A stretch of DNA of 64,000 nucleotides, taken from assembly GCA_015057275.1 (NCBI GenBank), contig SVEO01000003.1, positions 98,212 to 162,211 on the forward strand, read 5' to 3'. Shown piece after piece: positions 9,159 through 17,760 of the stretch. Numbering within the stretch: position 1 is the first letter of the stretch; the number at the start of each line of letters is the position of its first letter. A program made the translations under genes and the position numbers. The stretch is from Lachnospiraceae bacterium (GTDB lineage: Bacteria; Bacillota; Clostridia; Lachnospirales; Lachnospiraceae). Under the pieces are notes generated by a model. It made no database searches. It saw nothing but the letters and a program-made list of their open reading frames with translations, and was not told where the DNA came from.

Positions 9159-10316
9159 CTATTGAATCGATACATTTTTTTTGTTACCGTTTTGTACGAC
9201 ACAAACCCATGTCTTTCCAGGTGTCATCTCAAGCTCCTTACCATCTTCCGTGTAGAAGGTAGTGGTCGCACTTAAAGAACTGCGTATCCATGTAATCGGC
9301 ACATATTTACCACCTGTAATATAGTATCCGGTGCCGTTTCCGGTCATCTTAAAGTCCCATGTGTATTCGTCATCCTGATAAGATGCAGATGCAAACTGAA
9401 TGATAATATTGGTAACTTCTAACTGTTCTCCGGTGGTCTGGTCCTTATGGCTGCCGCCAAACTGATAACGCAGATAAGTGTTCGTCTCAGCATTATATTC
9501 AAACCAAGGCTTATTGTTGACATATCCCGGTGAAACCTTTACAGCAGAGTTACCGCTTAAATTTGCAATCTCGTCGTACGCTAAAAACTGTAACGGAGAC
9601 AGATAACTGTCCGAAATGGTTGAGGTGTATCCTTTTTGCTTGATGCCTGCGAGAATTCCGTTGCCGCTTGCATATGCATTGTGCGGAGCTTTGCGATCAC
9701 TCACACGGAAATATACCGTACTGCCGACCCCTTCTGTACCACTTAAATTATCAATCGAAGAAGAATTCAAGAAGGAAAGCGCATATTTCGACTGTCCGTA
9801 ATGCGCATAGATGGCATCATAATCGGTCGCAATATGTGCATAGTACAAACGGGAACTGCGCACAGAACCGATTCTGGTAAGGTCGGCGTAATTTTGAAAA
9901 ATTGCCATTAAACGTGTAATACCGCCTTCCACCGGTGCTTCGTAAATAACATCTGCATAAGAAATACCGCTCTGCGGGATTGCCGCTTTGATATTGTTAA
10001 TCATAACCGCAACCGGACGATTGTCCGCGATGCTTTCATCGACATACAGGCCGGTTAAAGGACTTAGTGCTTTGCCGGTCAAATCTTCTTCCGGAGAAGT
10101 TGTCGTTTCTGGCTCAGTTGTCGTTTCCGGCTCAGTTGTCGTTTCTTCTGTCGTCTCAACTGGGGTTGTCTCCTCTGTGGCTGTCGTCTCATTTGTTCCA
10201 TCTGGCTTGTGTTTCTTGCCAAAACCGGTTATTGCTAAAATAGCAATTAATATTACCAAAATAAGAGCTAGGGAACTACCAAGCATCATTTTCTGCTTTT
10301 TTGTTAATTTATTCAT
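9159..10316 (-). CDS. DUF3048 domain-containing membrane-anchored protein (YerB-like)
   Basis: This is a 385-residue DUF3048 protein, the family of B. subtilis YerB, with no established function. It has a single N-terminal membrane anchor (SLALILVILIAILAITGF), a Thr/Glu-rich flexible linker at about residues 40-75 (TTEPETTTEPETTT), then the extracytoplasmic domain. Family blocks include SPLTGLYVDESIADNRPVAV, APVEGGITRLMAIF, IGSVRSSRLYYAHIA and YGQSKYAL. The SD AGGAGA lies six bases before the ATG. It is 18 bp downstream of ybeY and could be read from the rpsU-distal yqf operon. Confidence 0.9.
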   Translation of the reverse strand: MNKLTKKQKMMLGSSLALILVILIAILAITGFGKKHKPDGTNETTATEETTPVETTEETTTEPETTTEPETTTSPEEDLTGKALSPLTGLYVDESIADNRPVAVMINNIKAAIPQSGISYADVIYEAPVEGGITRLMAIFQNYADLTRIGSVRSSRLYYAHIATDYDAIYAHYGQSKYALSFLNSSSIDNLSGTEGVGSTVYFRVSDRKAPHNAYASGNGILAGIKQKGYTSTISDSYLSPLQFLAYDEIANLSGNSAVKVSPGYVNNKPWFEYNAETNTYLRYQFGGSHKDQTTGEQLEVTNIIIQFASASYQDDEYTWDFKMTGNGTGYYITGGKYVPITWIRSSLSATTTFYTEDGKELEMTPGKTWVCVVQNGNKKNVSIQ

Positions 10317-10334
10317 ATCAATCTCCTGCTAATG

Positions 10335-10844
10335 TTATCTTGTAATTTTTAATGCTTCCATAATTTTGCGTTCTTCCGCCTGCATTACGGCACGCTCACC
10401 ATCTTCCATATGGTCGTAGCCGAATAAATGCAGCATGCTGTGTGCACATAAAAAAGCCAGTTCGCGTTTAACTGAATGTCCGTAAGCCAACGCCTGCGCC
10501 TGCACATGCTCAAGGGAAATCATCATATCACCCAAAATTAATTCTCCGGTCTCAGGGTCGCAATACATCGCTTCTTCTTCTTCCGACCAATAACTTAAAA
10601 AATCAAAATCACCGGCGCTTTCATATTCCAGTGCCGGAAAAGAAAGCACATCCGTCGAGCGGCTGATCTCACGAAATTCTTCATTCACTTTTTGAATTTC
10701 TTTATCCGTCGTCAAAACAATGTTAATTTCGCATTCATATGGAAAATCCTTGCTGTCGAGAGCATAATTCACAACGGTTTTAAGTAATTCATCGACGTCA
10801 AAATCAAGCTGAATGCTTGTCTCATTTTCGATATTTATTGTCAT
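10335..10844 (-). CDS. ybeY: Endoribonuclease YbeY (16S rRNA maturation)
   Basis: YbeY is a zinc-dependent single-strand endoribonuclease involved in 16S rRNA 3'-end processing and ribosome quality control. The 169-residue protein contains the metal motif HxxxHxxGYDH as HSMLHLFGYDH at about residues 133-143, preceded by STDVLSFP and LGDMMIS. The start overlaps phoH by 23 bp, which is the usual Firmicute arrangement. Confidence 0.96.
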   Translation of the reverse strand: MTINIENETSIQLDFDVDELLKTVVNYALDSKDFPYECEINIVLTTDKEIQKVNEEFREISRSTDVLSFPALEYESAGDFDFLSYWSEEEEAMYCDPETGELILGDMMISLEHVQAQALAYGHSVKRELAFLCAHSMLHLFGYDHMEDGERAVMQAEERKIMEALKITR

Positions 10845-11847
10845 AACCTTGTCCTTGTCTTTCTATATTCTTCTGTTTTTTCTTTACTTCCTGCGCTTCT
10901 TCGTAGACTTCATAAGCTTGTACAATTTGCTGTACTAACGGATGGCGCACTACATCTTTGTTTGTCAGATGGCAAAATGCGATACCTTCAACATTGCCAA
11001 GTACTTTACAGGCAACTTCCAGACCGCTGATGGCATGTGTCGGCAAATCCTTCTGTGTCATATCGCCGGTAACGATGACCTTGGAACCAAACCCGATTCG
11101 CGTAAGGAACATCTTCATCTGTGCCGGTGTTGTGTTCTGCGCTTCATCCAAGATGATAAATGCGTTATCAAGCGTGCGGCCGCGCATGTAGGCGAGCGGA
11201 GCTACCTCAATTAATCCTTTTTCCATATTGTGCGCAAAGCTTTCCGCACCCATAATTTCATAAAGTGCGTCGTAAAGCGGTCGCAAATACGGATCTACCT
11301 TACTTTGCAAATCGCCCGGCAAGAAACCGAGATTCTCTCCGGCTTCGATGGCCGGTCTAGTGAGAATGATACGGTTGACTTCGTTATTTTTAAACGCCTG
11401 AATAGCCATCGCCATTGCCAAGTATGTCTTACCTGTACCGGCAGGACCGATACCAAATACGATCATCTTCTCGCGAATTTTATCCACATAATCCTTTTGA
11501 CCGAGTGTTTTTGGTTTAATCGGTTTTCCGTTAATGGTACGGCAAACCATATCTTTATCGATTTCTGCAATCGCTGTCTCCTTTTCTTCAAAAGAAAGGG
11601 AAATCGCGTAATCGACATTTTGCTCGGAAATTTGGTTACCGCGCTGGGAAAGCACGAGCAACTGCTCCATAATTCTTTTGGCACGCTTGGCTGCAACTTC
11701 ACCGCCGATAATCTTTACTTCCGAGTCTCTGGAAATCACAGACACATGAAGTGCCCGCTCAATTTTTTTGATGTGGCAGTCGAACTGACCGAATATATTT
11801 TTTGTATGTTCTGCAGGAATATCAATTATACTTTCAATAATACTCAT
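10822..11847 (-). CDS. phoH: PhoH-family ATPase
   Basis: This 341-residue PhoH-like P-loop ATPase is predicted to act on RNA, and the family is related to the N-terminal part of superfamily I helicases. Its Walker A is GPAGTGKTYLA (about residues 133-143) and its Walker B is FIILDEAQNTT. An N-terminal ~100-residue KH-like region precedes the ATPase. The ATG overlaps the yqfD stop (ATGA) and no close SD is present, so it is translationally coupled. Adjacency to yqfD and ybeY is the classic Firmicute order. Confidence 0.95.
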   Translation of the reverse strand: MSIIESIIDIPAEHTKNIFGQFDCHIKKIERALHVSVISRDSEVKIIGGEVAAKRAKRIMEQLLVLSQRGNQISEQNVDYAISLSFEEKETAIAEIDKDMVCRTINGKPIKPKTLGQKDYVDKIREKMIVFGIGPAGTGKTYLAMAMAIQAFKNNEVNRIILTRPAIEAGENLGFLPGDLQSKVDPYLRPLYDALYEIMGAESFAHNMEKGLIEVAPLAYMRGRTLDNAFIILDEAQNTTPAQMKMFLTRIGFGSKVIVTGDMTQKDLPTHAISGLEVACKVLGNVEGIAFCHLTNKDVVRHPLVQQIVQAYEVYEEAQEVKKKQKNIERQGQGYDNKYRK

Positions 11848-13094
11848 TGTGTCGTAACGTTTTCCTCCTGTATCGGCTGCGTCTGTTGTTCTTCATCAAT
11901 TGGAAGAACCTTGCCGATTTTTTCAATCGATATAATCGCGGCATTCACATAGCACCACGAATCATCAAATTGTATTGTACCATTCTTTTCAATAATTTGC
12001 ACCCCTTTTTGTTCTAATCCTGATAAAAATTCATTGTATTTTAGTTCGGCGATGTTGCGGGCTTCTTCTTTCGAATATACACTGTCGATATATTCATATT
12101 CGCGATACTCGGAAGTGCCGATACAAAGCGGTAAATAAAAGCTCTCTGCGATTTTTAATTGTGTTATATTTTCTTCTTGCTCATACTGCTCATACTTTGG
12201 TCTGCGTTTAAAAAATGAATACTTTTGCTGCAAAAATGAGACAGAAAAAGACTTCGTTTCCTTGCCGGTATAAACTTTTTTCTGATATTTCATTGGAATT
12301 CTATCCTCATAAGTATATGTTGTTTGTGCAAAAATATCAGCGTCTGCGTTTACATAATGAACCGCAAGTTCCTCGTCAAATTCATTTTTTGTTGGCACAA
12401 TGCCAGAAACAAGAATGTCACCAACCTTTACAATATCGCCCGCTTTGACAACCGGTGTGCCGCTGCGTGTGACAATACTGGTAATTACCGCATCTTTTTC
12501 AGCAATCAGGCTGTACGGCTGTGATTCCTTGCTCGCAATCTCTTTATCATAGTTTTCTTTGATGTGAATTGTAAGTTTAGTACCGGTCAGCTCAGCTGAT
12601 ACCCATGTAATATCAAAATATTCATTACGAATACTTCGCTCGATTTCCTCACAAGGAACATCACGCAACCAGATTCCTTCCGAGATTTTAATTTCACTTA
12701 AAAATAAGCGCAGTTCTTCCTGCGTATGCAGAGAATTGCCTTCAAAAGAAATATTCCATAAGAAGCGCGACAAAAGATACAGTAAGATGCAAAAAGATAG
12801 TGCACCGCAAGCAATTCCTTTGTGTTGCCTTAAGAATTTCAGATAAAAAGGCAAACCGGACTTCTTTACAATTCGATAACGAACACCGGATTTTCGTTTG
12901 ATTTCCCGAAGCTCATGAAAATCGCTTACATACACCTGAAAACGAATCGGTTTATCTTTTTTGTGTTCAATTTTTTGCAGAACAATATTCTTATTGGCAG
13001 CAATCGTAAAAAAACGTAGAATTGCCTTATCCGTACCTTGAGTGAATTCCAAAATAAGCTTCCCTTTGACAAATCCTTCTTGTACCGGCAGCAT
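11844..13094 (-). CDS. yqfD: Sporulation protein YqfD
   Basis: YqfD is a membrane protein made in the mother cell under sigma-E in Bacillus and is needed for efficient sporulation. The 416-residue protein has a cytoplasmic N-terminal domain (~90 residues), a membrane segment at about residues 95-113 (ACGALSFCILLYLLSRFLW), and a long extracytoplasmic region with the family blocks EGIWLRDVPCEEIERSI, WVSAELTGTKLTIHIKE and GTPVVKAGDIVKVGDILVSG. The start is the second of two close ATGs, the one with seven bases after GGAGG. It lies 13 bp after yqfC. Confidence 0.93.
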   Translation of the reverse strand: MLPVQEGFVKGKLILEFTQGTDKAILRFFTIAANKNIVLQKIEHKKDKPIRFQVYVSDFHELREIKRKSGVRYRIVKKSGLPFYLKFLRQHKGIACGALSFCILLYLLSRFLWNISFEGNSLHTQEELRLFLSEIKISEGIWLRDVPCEEIERSIRNEYFDITWVSAELTGTKLTIHIKENYDKEIASKESQPYSLIAEKDAVITSIVTRSGTPVVKAGDIVKVGDILVSGIVPTKNEFDEELAVHYVNADADIFAQTTYTYEDRIPMKYQKKVYTGKETKSFSVSFLQQKYSFFKRRPKYEQYEQEENITQLKIAESFYLPLCIGTSEYREYEYIDSVYSKEEARNIAELKYNEFLSGLEQKGVQIIEKNGTIQFDDSWCYVNAAIISIEKIGKVLPIDEEQQTQPIQEENVTTQ

Positions 13095-13107
13095 TCCATC
13101 GCCTCCT

Positions 13108-13362
13108 CTACAAACTTAGTTCCAGCTTTTCAATTTTACCGACGATTTTCATTTCGTCGCCACGATAATATGCGATACAAAGTTTGCAACCGGAGACGGA
13201 TATGTTCATGGTTTTGGATTGTAGTTTTATGAGATTGTCGCAATAATGTGTGGCGCGACTGATATTTTGCAGATAAAGTTCTCGATTGCCGTGCAAAAAG
13301 AAATATGGCTGACCTAAATTTAAATCTTCGGGCAACCATGTGTGTTCTCTTAATCTATCCAT
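13108..13362 (-). CDS. yqfC: Sporulation protein YqfC
   Basis: YqfC is an 84-residue protein encoded immediately before yqfD in most spore-formers. The pattern LPEDLNLGQPYFFLHGNREL, then NISVSGCKLCIAYYRGDEMKI, matches the family's LP..L - GN..LYI.N - L.I.G..L.I.Y.....I.I.G plan. No membrane segment is visible. The biochemical role is unknown. It starts the yqfC-yqfD-phoH-ybeY run downstream of the rpsU terminator. Confidence 0.88.
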   Translation of the reverse strand: MDRLREHTWLPEDLNLGQPYFFLHGNRELYLQNISRATHYCDNLIKLQSKTMNISVSGCKLCIAYYRGDEMKIVGKIEKLELSL

Positions 13363-13435
13363 ATATGCACTTCCAGTTCGGAGATTACTTACTAATCTTA
13401 TGAAAAATTGAGAATACTTAGAACATCTCCGGACG

Positions 13436-13466
13436 TAAAAAGGTTCCTGACTTTCATCAGGAACCT
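13436..13466 (-). terminator. Rho-independent terminator of rpsU
   Basis: A 10-bp perfect stem (AGGTTCCTGA at 13441-13450 and its complement at 13457-13466) with a 6-base loop is followed on the minus strand by TTTTT. It lies just after the rpsU stop and isolates rpsU from yqfC. Confidence 0.9.
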
Positions 13467-13475
13467 CTAACTGTT

Positions 13476-13652
13476 TTAGTTATATTTGCGCTTTCTAGCA
13501 GCTTCAGACTTCTTCTTACGCTTTACGCTAGGCTTTTCATAATGCTCTCTCTTGCGAATCTCCTGCTGGATACCGGCCTTTGCGCAGTTTCTCTTGAATC
13601 TACGTAATGCACTATCTAAAGATTCGTTTTCTTTTACGATAACATTTGACAT
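13476..13652 (-). CDS. rpsU: 30S ribosomal protein S21
   Basis: S21 is a 58-residue, very basic ribosomal protein of the small-subunit platform that helps 30S subunits engage mRNA. The translation begins [20 protein letters not shown] and continues with [21 protein letters not shown] and a Lys/Arg tail ending in RKRKYN, a textbook S21. Translation starts at ATG 13652 with GGAGG upstream. The gene is too short for most ORF cut-offs. It is monocistronic here, with its own promoter and terminator. Confidence 0.97.
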   Translation of the reverse strand: MSNVIVKENESLDSALRRFKRNCAKAGIQQEIRKREHYEKPSVKRKKKSEAARKRKYN

Positions 13653-13727
13653 AGTCTCACCCTAACCTCCCTCCAGTTGTGGATTGTGCTAAACAACTGA
13701 TTGGGTATATTTTTTCGCACTTAGATT

Positions 13728-13755
13728 ATTATAGCACATTTTTTTTATACGTCAA
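13728..13755 (-). promoter_or_regulatory. Sigma-A promoter of rpsU
   Basis: TTGACG (13755-13750) and TATAAT (13733-13728) are separated by 16 bases. A TG dinucleotide lies one base before the -10 (extended -10). This is a strong match, and the start of transcription would be about 70 bp upstream of the rpsU ATG. Confidence 0.85.
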
Positions 13756-13783
13756 TATAAAATTACTGTAAATTTAACTGATT

Positions 13784-16423
13784 TTACTGAATCTGCTGTT
13801 CTAACAATGACGCAGCCTGTTCCATCAGGTTCTTTACGCCGTCCGGATTTTTACCGCCGGCCTGAGCCATGTTCGGACGGCCGCCGCCGCCACCGCCGAC
13901 AAGTCCTGCAGCCATTTTGATTAAGTTGCCTGCGTGAGCACCCTTTTTCATTGCTTCGTCAGTTGCCATAACGATAAGGTTGACCTTACCACCCTGCACG
14001 GATACTAAGAGAATCACGCCTTCGCCAAGCTTTTGCTTTAATTGGTCTCCCAAGTTACGCAAACCGTTCATATCAACATCAGCCACCTGTACCGGAAGGA
14101 ATTTTACCCCCTTCACATCAACAACCTGGTTCATAACATCGCCCATCGACTGATTTGCCAGCTTGCTCTTCAACTGCTCGTTTTCAGAATTTAATGCCTT
14201 GATTTCTTCCTGCATTGCTGCAATCTTCTTAACCAAAGATGCGACATCCGTCTTGGCTGCTTTCGCTGCTTCTGATAATTCTTTTTCAAGGTTTGCATAA
14301 TACTCGCTAACGCCAGCTGCAGTTAATGCTTCAATACGACGAACACCGGCTGCGATACCGACTTCGCTGACAATCTTAAACATCGTGATGTTTGCGGTAT
14401 TTGTAACGTGTGTACCACCGCAAAGTTCTACAGAAAAATCACCCATGGAAACAACTCTTACGCTGTCGCCGTACTTTTCACCGAACAAGGCCATCGCGCC
14501 GGACTTCTTTGCATCTTCAATGCTCATTTCCTGTGTAATAACCGGAAGCGCTGCAGCAATCTGCTCATTGACAATTGCTTCTACCTGCGCTAATTCCTCC
14601 TTCGTCATAGCCTGAAAATGCGTAAAGTCAAAACGAAGACGGTCTTTACTTACGAAGGAACCTGCCTGTTCTACATGAGTACCGAGCACATTACGAAGTG
14701 CTTTCTGTAATAAATGTGTCGCGCTGTGGTTCTTCGCTGTCGCACCTCTTTGTGCTGCATCTACAGATAAGGTAACGGTTTCTCCGGTTGCGAACATACC
14801 CTTTGTTACCTTGCCGATATGTCCAATCTTGCCGCCCAAAAGCTTTACCGTATCTTCGACCGCAAATTCTGCAGTCGCAGTCTTAATTACGCCGTGGTCT
14901 GCGGACTGACCGCCCATTGTTGCGTAGAATGGAGTTTCTGCAGTAATAATTGTACCGACATCGCCATCCGCCAATGCTTCTACGATTTCGCTTTCAGTTG
15001 TCATAACCGAGATGGTGCTGTCAGCGACAAGTTTATCATAACCGATAAATTCGGATGTAATCGTCGGATCAATGGATTCGTATACGGTTACGTCTGCGCC
15101 CATGTAATTCGTTACTTTACGCGCATTTCTAGCTTGTACACGCTGTTCTTCCATCGCGGAACGGAAACCTGCTTCATCAATCGTAAATCCCTTTTCCTCT
15201 AAAATTTCAGAGGTTAAGTCAAGTGGAAATCCATACGTATCATATAGCTTAAATGCTTCATCGCCGGAGAGGCATGTCTTACCAGCAGCCACCATAGCAG
15301 CTTCCATATCTGCTAAAATGGATAAGCCCTGGTCGATAGTTTTATTAAACTTGTTCTCTTCTTCGGTAAGAACCTTAAAGATCATCTCCTTCTTTTCATC
15401 GAGTTCCGGATAACCGTCCTTCGATGTCTCAATCACAACTTCACTCAATTTTGCGAGGAACTTGCCTTCAATACCGAGCAGACGACCGTGTCTTGCCGCG
15501 CGACGAATCAGACGGCGCAATACATATCCGCGTCCTTCATTGGATGGCATGATACCGTCAGAAGTCATAAAGGTTGCGGAACGGATATGATCGGTAATTA
15601 GACGGATGGAAACGTCCTTCTTTTCATCTACGTGATATTCTGTATTGGCAAACTCACACACTTTGTTGCGCAGTGCCTGCAAGGTGTCAACGTCGAAGAT
15701 GGAGTCTACATCCTGCACCACGACAGCCAAACGCTCTAAGCCCATACCGGTATCGATGTTCTTCTGTACAAGCTCGGTATAATTGCCGTTACCATCATTT
15801 TCGAACTGAGTAAATACGTTGTTCCATACTTCCATATAGCGGTCGCAATCGCAACCCACTTTACAATCTGGCTTGCCACAACCGTACTTTTCGCCGCGGT
15901 CATAGTAAATTTCGGAACAAGGGCCACAAGGACCGGCACCGTGCTCCCAGAAGTTATCAGCTTTGCCGAAACGGAAAATACGCTCCGGGGCGATGCCGAT
16001 TTCCTTTTCCCAGATTTCAAAGGCTTCATCATCCTCTAAATAAACAGATGGATAAAGTCTATTAGCATCCAAACCAACCTTTTCTGTTAAAAATTCCCAT
16101 GACCAGTGAATTGCTTCTCTCTTAAAGTAATCACCGAAAGAGAAATTGCCGAGCATTTCAAAGAAAGTGCCGTGTCTTGCGGTCTTACCTACGTTCTCGA
16201 TATCGCCGGTACGGATACACTTCTGGCAGGTGGTCACACGTCTGCGCGGCGGGATTTCCTGTCCGGTAAAGTATGGCTTAAGCGGTGCCATACCGGAGTT
16301 GATCAATAATAAGCTGTTATCGTTATGAGGCACCAAAGAGAAGCTCTTCATCTTTAAGTGGCCGACGGATTCAAAATAATCCAGATACATTTTACGAAGT
16401 TGATTTAAACCATATTTTTCCAT
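13784..16423 (-). CDS. alaS: Alanyl-tRNA synthetase
   Basis: AlaRS charges tRNA-Ala and hydrolyses mischarged Ser/Gly-tRNA. The 879-residue length is typical. Visible parts are the class II core (FTGQEIPPRRRVTTCQKCIR, TFFEMLGNFSFGDYFK, RGYVLRRLIRRAARHG), the editing-domain zinc ligands HSATH and CGGTH, a coiled region (about residues 715-760), and the Gly-rich DHHA1/C-Ala end GGGGGGRPNMAQAGG. GAAAGG precedes the ATG. There is no T-box or promoter in the 40 bp to tyrS, so it is probably co-transcribed with tyrS. Confidence 0.98.
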   Translation of the reverse strand: MEKYGLNQLRKMYLDYFESVGHLKMKSFSLVPHNDNSLLLINSGMAPLKPYFTGQEIPPRRRVTTCQKCIRTGDIENVGKTARHGTFFEMLGNFSFGDYFKREAIHWSWEFLTEKVGLDANRLYPSVYLEDDEAFEIWEKEIGIAPERIFRFGKADNFWEHGAGPCGPCSEIYYDRGEKYGCGKPDCKVGCDCDRYMEVWNNVFTQFENDGNGNYTELVQKNIDTGMGLERLAVVVQDVDSIFDVDTLQALRNKVCEFANTEYHVDEKKDVSIRLITDHIRSATFMTSDGIMPSNEGRGYVLRRLIRRAARHGRLLGIEGKFLAKLSEVVIETSKDGYPELDEKKEMIFKVLTEEENKFNKTIDQGLSILADMEAAMVAAGKTCLSGDEAFKLYDTYGFPLDLTSEILEEKGFTIDEAGFRSAMEEQRVQARNARKVTNYMGADVTVYESIDPTITSEFIGYDKLVADSTISVMTTESEIVEALADGDVGTIITAETPFYATMGGQSADHGVIKTATAEFAVEDTVKLLGGKIGHIGKVTKGMFATGETVTLSVDAAQRGATAKNHSATHLLQKALRNVLGTHVEQAGSFVSKDRLRFDFTHFQAMTKEELAQVEAIVNEQIAAALPVITQEMSIEDAKKSGAMALFGEKYGDSVRVVSMGDFSVELCGGTHVTNTANITMFKIVSEVGIAAGVRRIEALTAAGVSEYYANLEKELSEAAKAAKTDVASLVKKIAAMQEEIKALNSENEQLKSKLANQSMGDVMNQVVDVKGVKFLPVQVADVDMNGLRNLGDQLKQKLGEGVILLVSVQGGKVNLIVMATDEAMKKGAHAGNLIKMAAGLVGGGGGGRPNMAQAGGKNPDGVKNLMEQAASLLEQQIQ

Positions 16424-16463
16424 GTCGTAAAAACCTTTCTAAATTCAAAATAGAAAACTCTAA

Positions 16464-17696
16464 CTACTGAGCTTTAATCTGATGATAGCCCTTTTTGCCC
16501 TTCTTGATAATGATTGCGCCGTCAGCATCAAAATCTGTGGAAGAGAATACAGCCTTGTCATCCGAAATCTTTACATCATTTACGGAAACACCGCCCTGTG
16601 CAATGAGACGACGTGCTTCGGAACGATTCTTGGCAAGCTTTGTATCAACCATTAACGTGATTAAATCGATACCTGCAGCTAATTGGTCCGCAGGGTATGT
16701 GGTGGTCGGCATGTCAGCGCTCTTGCCGCCGGCTTCGAAAATCGCTCTGGCTGCATCCTGTGCCTTTCTCGCTTCTTCTTCACCGTGTACAATCTTTGTA
16801 ATTTCGTAAGCTAATACTTCCTTCGCCTTGTTAATTTCCGCACCTTCCAACGCTCCGAGTCTACGGACTTCATCCATCGGCAGGAAGGTAAGGAGTCCGA
16901 GACACTCTTCTACCTTTACATCCTCGATGTTTCTCCAGTACTGGTAGAACTCGTATGGGGAAGTCTTTTCCGGATCCAACCAAACAGCACCCTTCATCGT
17001 CTTGCCCATCTTGATGCCCTCAGATGTTGTTAATAATTTAAAAGTTAAACCGTAAGCCGGCTTACCCTCTTTTCTGCGAATCAGTTCAACACCGCCGATG
17101 ATGTTACTCCACTGATCGTTACCGCCGAGCTCGAGTACGCAGTTATGCATCTTGTTGAGCTTCCAGAAGTCATAAGACTGCATTAACATGTAGTTGAATT
17201 CGAAGAAGGTTAAGCCCTTTTCCATACGCTGCTTGTAGCACTCTGCGGTCAGCATTTTATTCACAGAGAAATGTACACCGATTTCTCTTAAAAATTCAAC
17301 GTAGTTCAGATCAAGAAGCCAGTCTGCGTTGTTTTCGATAATCGCGTTGTCATTATCGAAGTCGATGAATCTTGCTAACTGCTCGTGGAATCTCTTTGCA
17401 TTGTAATCGATGGTTTCTCTTGTCATCATCGTTCTCATATCGGATTTACCCGACGGGTCACCGATCATGGTCGTACCGCCGCCAAGCAATGCAATCGGTC
17501 TGTGGCCATGCTGCTGCATATGCATCATCGCCATAACAGTTAAAAAGTGACCGGCTGTCAAGCTGTCCGCTGTCGCATCAAATCCTATATAAAAAGTAAC
17601 TTTTTCTTTTCCTAATAATTCTCTGATTTCCTCTTCATGAGTTGTCTGTTCAATAAAGCCACGCTCTAAAAGAACGTCATAAACATTCTGTGACAT
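16464..17696 (-). CDS. tyrS: Tyrosyl-tRNA synthetase
   Basis: This class I synthetase for tRNA-Tyr has 410 residues. It shows the HIGH-type motif in [14 protein letters not shown] (about residues 39-52), the QSYDFWKLN tyrosine pocket region, the KMSKS-type loop [10 protein letters not shown], and a C-terminal S4 RNA-binding domain ([18 protein letters not shown]). It starts at ATG with AGGAGG upstream. No T-box leader fits in the short upstream gap. Confidence 0.97.
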   Translation of the reverse strand: MSQNVYDVLLERGFIEQTTHEEEIRELLGKEKVTFYIGFDATADSLTAGHFLTVMAMMHMQQHGHRPIALLGGGTTMIGDPSGKSDMRTMMTRETIDYNAKRFHEQLARFIDFDNDNAIIENNADWLLDLNYVEFLREIGVHFSVNKMLTAECYKQRMEKGLTFFEFNYMLMQSYDFWKLNKMHNCVLELGGNDQWSNIIGGVELIRRKEGKPAYGLTFKLLTTSEGIKMGKTMKGAVWLDPEKTSPYEFYQYWRNIEDVKVEECLGLLTFLPMDEVRRLGALEGAEINKAKEVLAYEITKIVHGEEEARKAQDAARAIFEAGGKSADMPTTTYPADQLAAGIDLITLMVDTKLAKNRSEARRLIAQGGVSVNDVKISDDKAVFSSTDFDADGAIIIKKGKKGYHQIKAQ

Positions 17697-17731
17697 AAAA
17701 TGGTCCTCCTAGGTTTATTCTCTAAATGTTG

Positions 17732-17760
17732 ATAGTAGCACAATCGCCAAATTTTATCAA
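17732..17760 (-). promoter_or_regulatory. Sigma-A promoter of tyrS-alaS
   Basis: TTGATA (17760-17755) and TACTAT (17737-17732) are 17 bases apart, with TG one base before the -10. The -35 overlaps the stop codon of the MutS-like gene. The resulting leader is only about 30 bases, which rules out a T-box for tyrS. Confidence 0.7.

Noticed and set aside
9988..10332. Val/Ser-rich plus-strand frame with GSVVVSGSVVV
   Set aside because: It is the antisense reading of the Thr/Glu-rich linker of the DUF3048 protein.
11230..11952. 240-codon plus-strand frame opposite phoH and yqfD
   Set aside because: It is a shadow of two strongly supported minus-strand genes, with a Cys/His-rich nonsense-like composition and no RBS.
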